The notes beneath the pieces were generated by a model that worked only from the letters and a program-made list of their open reading frames with translations, ran no database searches and was not told the DNA's origin. Below, one piece after another: positions 32,823 to 44,400 of a DNA stretch of 64,000 nucleotides. Each line of letters opens with the position of its first letter. Within the stretch, counting starts at the first letter, position 1. Both the position numbers and the translations under genes were made by a program. This stretch comes from Doris montereyensis. Taxonomy: Eukaryota > Mollusca > Gastropoda > Nudibranchia > Dorididae. The stretch spans positions 150,001-214,000 of the forward strand of contig JAXRKP010000693.1 in the NCBI GenBank assembly GCA_037039925.1, written 5' to 3'.

Positions 32823-33175
32823 TGAGTATGTATGTGTGTGTGTATGCATGTAAGTATGTGTGTGTGAATGTATGTTTGTTTGTGTGTAAAAAAACCACTC
32901 TTCTTTTTGAGCCAAATAGTGGAATCAATAAGTAAACTTACATATCTGATATTAATTGGTTTACTAATTATTTATTTTTAACGCTCAACATAGTTCTCAA
33001 AAATGCATTTCTGAGTTCATCAAAGCATACTCCTTTCGGAAGATGCAATTCGATAATAAAAAAAAAGAATCATAATATCAGAGCCTTGAAGAACAATTCG
33101 ATGAATGGGTAGAGTCGATTGATATAGCTTTATCAGTACAAATAACAAGATGATAATCGATAGAATATCAAAACA

Positions 33176-33335
33176 AACAGACAGATAGATAGATAAATAA
33201 ATACATGTAGATAGATAGTCAGATAAATAAATAGATAGATAGTTAGATAGATAAATATATGAATAGATAGAAAGATATATAAATAGTTAGATAGGTAGTT
33301 AGATAGATATTAATACATATACAGATACAGAGATA
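33176..33335. repeat. Degenerate (GATA)n
   Basis: AGATAGATAGATAAATAAAT-type units. Confidence 0.9.
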
Positions 33336-33457
33336 GATAATAAAAAAAACAAAAGAAGACAAAAGAGAAGGATATGAATATGACAAAGAAGAACAAGAAC
33401 ACGAAGGAAGGCAGGACGAGAAGGAGGAAGCATAGTGAACAACAATTACAGAGACAG

Positions 33458-33465
<8 letters not shown>

Positions 33466-33543
<78 letters not shown>

Positions 33544-33790
33544 CAGAGACAGACAGACAGACAGAGAGAGAGAGAGGGGGAAGAGACTATTTATATAGGA
33601 AGACAGACAAACAAAGGCAGAGAGAACATAAGGAGAGACAGAGTGATAGAGACAAGAGAGAGAGAAAGAGAGGTGAGTGGGGCAGAGATAAGAGAGAGAA
33701 AGAGAGTTAGTAGGGAAGAGACTAGAGAGAGAAAGAGAGCGTGAGTGGGGCTGAGACTAGAGAAAAGAGTGAGTGGGGCAGGACAGAGAG

Positions 33791-33865
<75 letters not shown>

Positions 33866-34117
33866 GTGGGGCAGAGACTAGAGAGAGAAAGAGAGAGAGT
33901 TAGTGGGGCAGAGACTAGAAAAGAGAGAGTGAGTGGGGCATAGACTAGAGAGAGCAAGAGAGAGTGAGTGGGGCAGAGACTAGAGAGAGCAAGAGAGAGT
34001 GAGTGGGGCAGAGACTAGAGAGATAAAGAGAGAGTGGGTGGGGCAGACTAGAGAGAGAAAGAGGGAACGAGTGGGACAGAGACTAGAGGAGGAAGGGAGA
34101 ATGAGTGGGGCAGAGAC

Positions 34118-34195
<78 letters not shown>

Positions 34196-34470
34196 TGAGG
34201 GGGCGAAGACTAGAGAGAGCAAGAGAGAGTGAGTGGAGTAGAGACTAGAGAGAAAAAGATAGAGTTGGTGGGACAAAGACTAGAGAGAGAAAGAGAGAGT
34301 GAGTGGGACAGAGACTAGAGAGAGAAAGAGAGAGTGGGTTGGGCAGAGACTAGAGAGAGAGAAAGAGAGAGTGAGTGGGGCAGAGACTAGAGAGAGAGAC
34401 AGAGAGAGAGTGAGTGGGCAAAGAAAAGAGAGAGAGAAAGAGAGAGTGAGTGGGGCAGAGACAGAGGAAG
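33466..34470. repeat. (GA)n tracts and a ~36-bp GA-rich minisatellite
   Basis: Pure GA blocks at about 33466-33532, 33785-33862 and 34118-34190. Between and after them are repeats of a unit with GAGTGAGTGGGGCAGAGACT and AGAGAGAGAAAGAGA. Open frames here are artefacts. Confidence 0.95.
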
Positions 34471-34732
34471 AGAGGAAAACAAAGACAAGACAAAAAAAGG
34501 CAAAACCAAATTGATGAAAGCCAAAATGAAAAATGCAAAGCCAGCTCAAGAGACCAACATTCTTTCGATCTGAAAGCATTTGGGTGGCCCTTAAAAGGAC
34601 CGTGGAGCAGTAGTGGAACGTGCAATGTACTCTGAACGGTTCATTCAGGATGTTTGAACTGAAACGACCAAACAGTCACAGGTGTTGATGACAGTACGGT
34701 ATGGTCTTAGTAGTACATGTAGTAGTCTTCTC

Positions 34733-35253
34733 TTCTTCACAAACATTTCTGTACTTGCCAAAGGACAGCCCAGTCCACACGCTGCGCGCAAAGACAGGAC
34801 GATCCGATGGAAAGACACGATCATGGTGCTTGGAGCTGAGGCTCACGGGTATCCGATCCCGCTGGGGAGGATCAAGATCGAGTATCCGCTGTCTCTTCAT
34901 TAAACACGCATGCGGTGTGTTGAAGTTGAAATTCGAAGCATCGTCTTGCAAACGGAAGCAAGTAGTATGTCATGATGGTGGCTGTGTCATTCTTCTTCAC
35001 AAACATTTCTGTACTTGCCAAAGGACAGCCCAGATCCCACGCTGCGCGCAAAGACAGGACGATCCGATGGAAAAGAACACGATCATGGTGCTTGGAGCTG
35101 AGGCTCACGGGTATCGATCCGCTGGGGAGGATCAAGATCAGTATCCGCTGTCTCTTCATTAAACACGCACGCGGTGTGTTGAAGTTGAAATTCGAAGCAT
35201 CGTCTTGCAAACGGAAGCAAGTAGTATGTCATGATGGTGGCTGTGTCATTCTG
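34733..35253. repeat. 260-bp tandem duplication
   Basis: TTCTTCACAAACATTTCTGT begins at 34733 and 34993. The copies differ by few substitutions and 1-bp indels and both contain GACAGGACGATCCGATGGAA. This part is relatively rich in CpG. No supported protein. Confidence 0.93.
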
Positions 35254-36076
35254 CAATCACAATAGCTAGTAGCTTGGTTGTTCTAAGTCGTCATCTTTCT
35301 TTTTGCACGATGGAGGAAATAGTTTCTGTATCCACCACGGACAGCCCAGCCATGCAGTGAAGGAAAACTAAGGAAAACAAAGGAAAACCAAGTAAAATTG
35401 AAGAAACCAAAAATAATGACCCTTCCTGCATGAAGACTGAACGAATCCGATGAGAAGAGACGATCGCGGGTGTTATTAGGAGTTGATGCTCACTTCTGTC
35501 GAGTGTTTGTAAACTCGTCGTAACAGTAACACCGCGTTATGCTGTTAAGTTGGAAATAACGACTTTGAATTAAAGCAATGTTGTAAAAGCCGTAGTCTTT
35601 GCTGCTGTTGTCCTTCGTTCAAGAAGAAGGTCAATCCCCGTCTGGGAGGAGTACGTCCACTCTCGAAGAAACCCGTGGATGTGTCGACGTTTTATCGTCA
35701 TGCGCGGACGTCGGGGAGAGCTGCCAGTGCCAGTACTCTCTATTAGTTTTAGCCGCCATGCGCCAAGTTGCAATGCTATCCCTCTAAGCTGTGCGCATGC
35801 GCGAGAAAAGATGTGCGCACCAAAACAAAACAAAAACAAAAATCCCGAAGAAGAACGCTTGTCTTGTCTGACAATACATTCTCATGCACACGGTACACAC
35901 AATTGGCATTTTTTGTTCATCAATAAACTGTGCACAGCATCACCAACACCCAAAAATATGCGCTCACAGAATAGAAAACAATAAATGGAACATTGGCTAC
36001 GTCATCATTAATCTCGACTAAAGAAAGTCTTGAAGAGAATACAGCAATTTATTACTCTTTGAGGCCTTAAAATAAA

Positions 36077-36112
<36 letters not shown>

Positions 36113-37536
36113 ATGCAAACACACGACTAAACCAAACGTTGCAATGTAGGATAAAAGCAAGATATCATCGGGAAAAGGTTTTCCAGTAAAAAACAGTAAA
36201 TTGTGAACTGTCTAAAAGCACAAGTTCACCTGATGTAAGAAAAACGTCACCAATAACCAAACCCTAGCCTATGCTTTTTTGAAGAACAATAGGAAGCATT
36301 GTTTAGATCATGTGTGTAAAATGAGCTGCTTGTCCATTGGTTCAAGGCCTCCACTATTCACAAAGACACGAAAGAAAACATGCGTTTGACCATTTTAAGG
36401 ACACATCTCACATCCCATACACATCCCTTAGGCGTTAAGACAATTTTACCGACGGTATGTTTTTCATTATAAGAGACATATTATACATACATACACATAC
36501 ATGCATACATGTATACATACCAACCGACCTATTTATGAACAAACATATTATTATTATACATATTATCCATCCACATATTTAAGGAAGTCTTAAAACACAT
36601 ACACATATCGACACTCATACACATAACACTCATGAAAACGAGCCCCAACTATATATTTAAATTTAACTCAGACTGGGCTCCGGGTGGCAATAACGTGTGG
36701 CTTGCATAATGGAGGGGGGGATTTCCAATATCCATAGGAGCAGGACTTTTCTAATGCTAAACAATCTAAATGTTGACATAACCACCAGCATGTTTCTAAC
36801 GCTCAACCATACTCATGGATGAACAAGCAATCACAAACATAGCATGAAACAAGATATCGAAATAATGTAGCTCGATAATCATAACTGAATCCAGCCATTA
36901 AGTTTGCTTTTAAATTTAGTATTATTACTTTGTTTATTTATTCAATTTTTAAATTAGGCCACTTACCCTAAAGATTTAATAATTTATCAGACATGTTTTT
37001 TTCTTCTTTTAAACACGTGTAAATAACAGGATGTAACTTTCTTATATGTGCCAAGTATTTATACTCAACTAACAAAGGCCAGGGAATAAATGTAAAAAAA
37101 AAGCCAACACAACTCAGAATCTTCATGACCTACACCAATGATAAAAATCGAAGTGGTGATTCAGATTGGTTTCCGCGGGGTAATGTCAGTAGTTAGTAAT
37201 AATAACAGCACCAGATATTGGGGCCATTTCTATATTTTCAGCCAATGATAGAGCAGCTGCTTAACCTGCATATGGTCACGTCATAATAAGAGATCCTCAT
37301 CGAAAAGGCAAAACATTTCACTTAGCCATAAAACCATTGTGGAAAGCCATTAAAGTAAACTTGCATTACATTGAACATTTATCGTCAATAGCAAATGATT
37401 ATTTCGACATTTTTCTGAACCGATAGGAGTTCTTTACTGATTCTATTCACCAGTTTGCCAAAGAAGTCAATGGATGTCTTTTTTAAACTTGTATTCGATA
37501 GATCTTAACTACATTTAGATCTAGATGACCTGTCTC
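35254..37536. other. Gene-free stretch with a (GT)n tract at 36081-36110
   Basis: No coding signal recognised; 35400-35800 is somewhat richer in CpG and could hold an undetected promoter, but nothing specific supports it. Confidence 0.45.
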
Positions 37537-37538
37537 TC

Positions 37539-37594
<56 letters not shown>

Positions 37595-37616
37595 GTCTGT
37601 CTGTCTCTGTCTCTCT
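37537..37616. repeat. (CT)n / (CTGT)n microsatellite
   Basis: About 50 bp of CT followed by TGTCTGTCTGTCTCTGTCTC. Confidence 0.96.
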
Positions 37617-38558
37617 AAAACACCAATCTAATGTGTAAAATCAACTTTCAGGCCTCATGTTAAAATTATATCAACAGGATTGCAGATAGAGAGACATCTC
37701 GGGAGGGGGGTGGGTGGAATGGGAGAGTGCAGGGGGATTAGCATTGAGAATTGTGATAGATTTAAATGTTGTCAATTTCAAATGACCCAAAACAACTAGT
37801 GGAATATAGGCCACATAACCCTCTCCATAATAAATTGTTGTTTTATGCTTTGTGTGTGATTAATTAGGCAGAGCGTCCACTTGAGTGTTTCGTCACTCCC
37901 ATATCTAACATGTAGACACAATACAGATCAAGGTGAATTTATAGTCCGTATCCTCGCACAAGCGCAGGCTCGCCGACTGAACATCATTTAATTTATCCCT
38001 TAGAGTAGCAAGCCATTTCATTCAAAATTCAAAGTCCTACCTTACTTTGCAAGACGATACTACTGTACACAAGCCTTTCAGTGGTAGGCTTTTCGTACTT
38101 TCGCACTGACAAGATCTTTCCCTATCTATAGCTGGGTACTCATTCACTACTGAGCCAATTGAGGATAGAAGGGTGAAGTAGTAGATGTAGTACTTTTCCT
38201 GAGAGTACAACGCTGTGGAAACCCCCCCCCCTGTGCCAGTTGTGACGCTAAAATAGTCGTGACGTTGTTCACAGTGAGATGACGCAATGTCTTGCCTGGA
38301 CTGGAAGTGTGGAAAACTCAAGTGGATGTGCCCCTAATTATAGCATCATGCTATATCATCATCAACATCATCACTGCCTTTTCACCCTATACCAGGCTAT
38401 AGGCCACGAACAACAGACTTCCACTTATTCCTATCTTGGGAAACTCTTGTCGCCCCTCCACAAAAGAGCCATTCTCTTCAAAATCAGCATCCCAGGTTAA
38501 TCATGGTCTTCCCTAATCCTTTGCCCCTTTGGGTTCTTCTAATGAAGGTGAAGACAAG
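37617..38558. other. Gene-free stretch
   Basis: Nothing recognised besides a C10 run near 38222. Confidence 0.5.
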
Positions 38559-38602
38559 CAGTCCGATGGGACTAGATGTCTAACCACCTACCTCGACCCA
38601 GG
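38559..38602 (-). mobile_element. SINE family 1 fragment
   Basis: GTCCGATGGGACTAGATGTC and CTACCTCGACCCAGG are the reverse complement of the CCTAGTCCCATCGGA part of the SINE; the rest was lost at the (GA)n tract. Confidence 0.65.
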
Positions 38603-38652
38603 AGAGAGAGAGGGAGAAAGAGAGAGAGGGAGAGGGAGGAGAGGCAAAGGAG

Positions 38653-38713
<61 letters not shown>

Positions 38714-38720
38714 TAGAGAG

Positions 38721-38803
<83 letters not shown>

Positions 38804-38805
38804 TA

Positions 38806-38890
<85 letters not shown>

Positions 38891-38900
38891 AGACAGAGAA
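38603..38900. repeat. (GA)n / (GATA)n compound microsatellite
   Basis: GA runs with GATAGATA blocks at about 38655-38682 and 38718-38740. Confidence 0.97.
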
Positions 38901-38919
38901 TCAGACACACATTTCCCAA

Positions 38920-39230
38920 TCATGTTTCGACAAAACACATATGAATCCCTTTGCGAATGAAAAAATATGTTTTGTCGGAGCACAATGTAAGATATGGGTT
39001 CTTTCGAAAACGAGTTTTCACATTATGCTCATAAAACACATTTTTAGCTATATCTTTATCATTTGAACAATAAAATCTATGAAAATCTCTAAATATATGT
39101 AGATTTAAAGTTTCATATTTTATCAGCGAAAACAGCAGTATGCATTTATTTTCACGATATGATTAAAAACAGTAAATTGTGAATATCTCAAAACTATGAT
39201 TTTGGAACAAATGTGTTTTGTCAGAGCACG
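38920..39230. repeat. Repeat Z copy with inverted motifs
   Basis: TTTCGACAAAACACA at 38925 is direct; TGTTTTGTCGGAGCA at 38968 and TGTTTTGTCAGAGCAC at 39214 are inverted. Confidence 0.65.
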
Positions 39231-39254
39231 GTCGTATTTGTGTTGTAGTTTATA

Positions 39255-39600
39255 AAAAATAATAATAATGCATTTATTGGCGCCTTTCATCCGCCAAAAT
39301 GCTCGATGGCGTTTTACGGTAAAATAGCATTGACACAATCACAGATAATATAAAATGCACAGTAACCAACCAACAAAAAATTATGTTAGTAAGTTTTAAA
39401 AACACTAAAGGTTTATTAAAAAAGTTTTTAAACTAAGAGAAACAAAAAGCTCTCATAAAAAGTTCAGTCTTAGATTCTTTTAAAAATTTTTAAATAAAGT
39501 GCTGCTTCTAGTTTTGAAAGAGATATTATTCCATAAAAGAGGGCAGCATGACTAAACGACTTTTCAATAAAAGATAACCTTTTTGTTGGCATGGTGATTA
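39255..39600 (-). mobile_element. L2-like LINE 3' end remnant
   Basis: (AAT)n at 39257, then the inverse of the family 3' end (CCATCGAGCATTTTGGCGGA; AAGGCGCCAATAAATGCATT on -). Upstream on - strand weak RT-tail matches: AAGTCGTTTAGTCATGCTGC and a STLFKNF-like frame. Confidence 0.7.
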
Positions 39601-39689
39601 AGAGGGAATTTGATTTTGGTTTAAGTAAAAACTGACCAGCTCTTGTAAATAGGATGGTGACATACCGTTTGTTTTATTTTGTATTGGAA

Positions 39690-39745
39690 TTTATCACCGC
39701 CGCAGTATGTGGTGATCTCAGGGTGAATTAAGATGAAAGAAAGAC
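39690..39745 (-). repeat. Repeat X end fragment
   Basis: GTGGTGATCTCAGGGTGAAT and TAAGATGAAAGAAAG, the reverse complement of the repeat X end. Confidence 0.55.
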
Positions 39746-39747
39746 GT

Positions 39748-39895
39748 GAAAGTACCCCGGAGAAAGTGAGACGAACATTTAAAAGAGGCAGTAAAGCAAA
39801 AGAAATTGAACCTTCACAGAAAGAAACAGACAATGTCAGGACAGGGCAGCTTGGAGAAAGATCATTTGGTAACTTGAAACCCATACAATGTCTTT
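39748..39895 (+). mobile_element. LINE A 3' coding fragment
   Basis: It aligns with 62085-62235: AACATTTAAAAGAGGCA, AGGACAGGGCAGCTTGGAGA, AAAGATCATTTGG, TGAAACCCATAC. This is the last ~45 codons of LINE A. Confidence 0.85.
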
Positions 39896-41104
39896 TAAAT
39901 GCTGAAATCCTGGATCAAATAAGGTACGCTTACCAATCTGAGCACCAAAAACAACAAAAGATTTGAACACGGCTAACATTTCTTGGGCTTGTTCTATGTA
40001 TTCGTGACTTCGAAACGTTTTAGAAGTATGAGCTTTGTGAGTGATTGTTTTTGCGAGTTATATTAGAAGGTTAAATTTGGTGTTTTGGGCCAATTTGAAA
40101 AATGTATCAAAATTTAAAAAAATTAAAAAATTCATAACTTCATTTAAAATTGTCCTACAGACATGATTTTAGTATCAAAGTTCTCAAGAAATAAAGTTCT
40201 TTCCAGTGGTAGTAGCAATTACTTTTCCATTGCTTAAATTTGAGACTAACAAGTCTACAAAAACCAGGTCACTGCTGCTATTTATAGAATAACAAGTATA
40301 CCCGTAGACAATGATTGTGATTACTCTTTTACCACATTCTTTTCTCCCCCAACAATGAGCTACTCAATAGGTTACGGGTGCAGAGTGATATCAAGTACCT
40401 GTAGTGTTCGATACCTAGGTTAGGCGGGCTTTTCCTTGCATGTCTAATCACCGGAAATGAAGGAACGAGAAACAATGACAATTAAAAGTTTCATAGATCG
40501 CAGATCACAGCCAAAACTAATCTTTTCCCAATCAATTAAACTACTGATTTGACCCAAGAGTTTATTTGCCAAGAACGTAAAGCAGGCTATTTGAAATGTA
40601 CATGCGAAATGTGAAGGTTGTGGGTGCAGTGGTTCCTGAGATTTGAGCAGTCAAAGTCTGAGATGAACAACTTTATATAGAAGATGTGATAAAAGTCTTC
40701 TCAAAAATGAAGGTGTAGAAGATGTATATAGAAGATGTGATAAAAGTCTTCTCAAAAATGAAGGTGTAGACTTACAAACAATGGGACAGGAAAAATGAAC
40801 ACAAAAAAACCCAACAAACAACCAAAGGCAAGCTCATCTTTCATGACTTTATTAATTAATTAATGAATGAGAATAATATGAGATGTGAATCTAAAGATGA
40901 ATAGATGAATGGATGGACAGGCAGATAGATGCCTTAGTATGCTTATATCATCAACCCTCTTCATGTAAAACAAGACAGTCAAATAGATTTTGTCAACCAA
41001 ATGAACGATTTAATCAGCTCTACAAGTACTTTGGATGAAATCGACCCTTAACAATTCAGGGGTAAATAATGTTAATAAGAGAAATTTGTTTCTTTGAAAT
41101 TTAC
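39896..41104. other. Gene-free stretch with a 51-bp tandem duplication
   Basis: TATATAGAAGATGTGATAAA occurs at 40674 and 40725 with the next ~25 bp identical. Nothing else recognised. Confidence 0.7.
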
Positions 41105-41230
41105 ACCATCCTGCATTGTGGTCATCTCAGGGTGAATTGAGAGGAAACAGAAAGATTTTCGAAAGATAAGCGAAAGAAGGAAAGGAAAGAAGTAGGACCT
41201 ACCAGAAGCGCCCGCCAACCGCCCACAATG
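41105..41230 (-). repeat. Repeat X copy downstream of the borealin-like gene
   Basis: GTCATCTCAGGGTGAATTGA, AGAAGTAGGACCTACCAGAA; full-length inverse copy. Confidence 0.65.
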
Positions 41231-41321
41231 AGAGAGAACTCAATAGATTAGATACAATATAATATATATACATTTAAAAAACAAACAGAAAAAAAAAAAG
41301 AAATTAATGATCTCCACAAAT

Positions 41322-41453
41322 TTATTGTCTGTACGCCGAGACTGAGCATGTGACGGTGTCAATAATGAGGCCCATTGTCTTTGGTGTCAGATTCAACCCA
41401 CTCGTGGTTAGATTGTCCTCCAACATTTTCCTGTCGTCTTGAAGAGCTCGCCT
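41322..41453 (-). CDS. Borealin-like gene, last coding exon
   Basis: Acceptor CTTTCAG. It encodes RRALQDDRKMLEDNLTTSGL ... TPKTMGLIIDTVTC and stops at 41324-41322. The helical C-terminus fits the borealin dimerisation region only loosely. The stop codon lies inside an AATAAA hexamer. Confidence 0.5.
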   Translation of the reverse strand, partial: RRALQDDRKMLEDNLTTSGLNLTPKTMGLIIDTVTCSVSAYRQ

Positions 41454-44400
41454 CTGAAAGATAAGAGAACAACAAGTCATGAAGTTGTTGTTTGCTTCAT
41501 TGAAATTTACCCTGTCCACCAGCCAACCTGCCATTGCCATGAACAGTGGTCAAGTAGAAAAATGTACACTGAATACATTTCATGTGCCACAAAAGGTACA
41601 CAAAATAATTCCTCCCCCCTTCCATTAAATTTCAAGGAAAGAAAAAGAGTAAAGGGGGGAAAATTCACTCAAAAAACCCAAACACCCAATACATACAAAC
41701 AACCAAACACAGAAATTTGTTTTGTTTTGTCCTTACAATTGAAAGTATGCATGGTTTCTAACATTGTTTTTATCTTCCAATTGTAACATTAGAGATAAAA
41801 TAACCAAAAACACGACAGAGATAAATATACAAGAAAAAATACTGCATAGATATGCTCTAGGCAAGGCTAAAGAAGGCTCATCCTTTCTTTAAAAAAAACC
41901 CTTTATTCGCCTTCTAAGGGGACTCAGCAGTCCAGAGGCAAGGTGTCGGTCTCTCAACCACAAAAGGTCATAGGTTCGAGCACCGTGAACGGTTTAAAAA
42001 TTGTCTTGAGTTGGTGTTTTTTTTAGCAAACCCCCCCCCCCGGTCCAGGTAGGTGGATCGATACTTAGTCCTATCAGAATCGGACGATAAAAAGGAGGTC
42101 TCGTGTGCAGACAACAACACTCTGTGCACGTTAAAGATTCCATGGCTGTTTACAGGGCAGCCCGGGCAAGATTAAAAAATGCTACCAAAATCCCCAGATC
42201 ACCTTAGTTGTGGATGTGGGTAAAATCAAATTATTTCTCTCTTAAAAAACTTTCATTCGCCTTCTTTACATTGGCTATCACTACTGCTGCAAACAAAGAG
42301 ATTTATCAACATCAATCATATGCAGTGATGTCAGGGTGAATTGAGAGGAACACACAAAGAAGAAAGAAAGAGAAAAAGAAAAGCAAAACATGCAAAGAAC
42401 AAAACAAAGACAGATTTTGATTTGATTTACATCCACAACTTATGTGATCTCCAGGTTTTTTGCAAGATCTTTCAATATTGCTTGAGACTGCCACTAAACA
42501 GTCAATTTTCCAGAGTGTTGTGACCTCACACGGGTTTGGATTCCGTAGAGACACGGGTTTTTTTGTCCACAACTTATTTATTATCTGAACAGAACGATAT
42601 CGATTTTTAGTAATAGTTATAAAGAAGTTGTAGTACTTGTACAGAGTTGTGACCTTCAAAAATATCACTTCCTCCTCAGATTAACTCTGAACAAAGTGTT
42701 GTATCTCCCTCCCTCCCGCGTGGGTCATTTAAAAGAGATAGATCATTGAGTATGGACTCTTAAAATCCCATCCAAACCCTGAGATCAAGATATTAACGGG
42801 AACAAACAGTATCATTGTAGGAGTAACTCTTAAAACATATGAGACAAGATATGTATCACTATGTACATTTAATGATAATTGCAGGTAGATCTGCGTGCAT
42901 GCACCAAGGGGCTGTTTGTAGTATTTGTATATTCATATTTTTTTCTGATTTGTGAGTTTATAATGCCCCGTGCTCGTCTCTCTATCCTTGCAATTGGCTG
43001 ATGACAGCTTTCCGTTCCTTGTTCACCCAGCAACCCAAGCCCAATTTGTACTGTCGTATATGTGGGGTGCAATGGTGCTCTAAAATATGCTGTTTTGGGA
43101 TTGTTTTGTTTGGAAAGCTTTGTCTATATATGCTCATGTATGTGTCTATATCTGCTGAATGTCATTAATTGAATTTTCATTAATTAATTGTCTTTGTGTG
43201 TGAGATTGCTTTGTGGACTTCACTAAATGTTTTGTTGATATTGTTGAAAACTAATGCTATTCTGTGTGCTTCATCAATAACTATTTAGGAAATGTGTGCA
43301 TGCCATTGGTTGTGTGATGATTGTTTGCCTGTGGTGTGATTCTGTGTCTGGTAAGAAAGGGTTATGCAATGGATTTTGCTAAAAACAAAAAGAGAACCAA
43401 CAACATTTATGTTCAAACCCGACACCTTGCCTCTGGACTACCGAGTTCCCCCAAAGACAAGACAAACACGCAGTAGCGTAGTTAGCTTGGTTGGTGAGTG
43501 CACTCTCTTTTCATGGCAAGAAACAGTAGGTGCTGACGTGGAGGATGCGGGTTTAATTCTATTGACCTTGCCTCGTCTATTTATTTGTATTTGTCTTGTC
43601 TTTGTTCCTACAGAATTTAATAACATTTAATGTCCTTATCTATCAGTCTGCTTTTGAGAAATGAGAAATGCTAAGCAATATGAGAGCAAATACAAATAAA
43701 CTCTCAACACACTTCTGTAATAGATAAATAGAGAGAGAAAGGAAAAAAAAGGGGGGAGATACAGAAAGAAAGATGGAGAGAGAGAGAAATTGTGATTTTG
43801 TAACAATTCCCTATATCATGTTGGTAAACCCATTTAAGTTTGGGAAAATATTACTTACGACAGGGGTTGGGGGAAGGACATAAGTCTTTCTCCAGGTAGC
43901 TCATCACGAATATTTTCAGGAGTAATAGTAATCTGAGGACAGCCAAGTAAAAACACACAATTCAGAAAGTGTCACTTACTATTTTTTTATATACAAAAAA
44001 TGACAAATTTCTATAGATTAGAATTAGAATCCTTTATTAATTTGTCTCTGAAAGGAAAAACTTGATACTGAGCATAGTCAAAGTTCCTTCTAAACTTTGC
44101 AACATGCACACTAGGTGGAAAGGGTGCACACAGTTGACAAACGTGTGCACACATCGATGAAAAACAACAACTTATACGGGGCATAACAGCAACAATTGAG
44201 GGAACTTAATCCCTGTTTCTATGGTGGGAAGTGGAACAGTTGATAATAATCACTATCTAAACAGGAGGCTAGTCTGTCGTATGTTGTTTTTTTTTTACCT
44301 AAAAGTTAGTGCTTGTACTCATTTGCACCTGGCTCAAGTAGGGGAAATGCATGTTACGTGTCTTTGTCAAGGAGTACAACATCTAATCTAGCTTTGCTAG

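Noticed and set aside
35679..35984. 101-codon + and 89-codon - frames in the CpG-richer part
   Set aside because: Both strands are open, no motif is recognisable and no splice-site pattern supports an exon.
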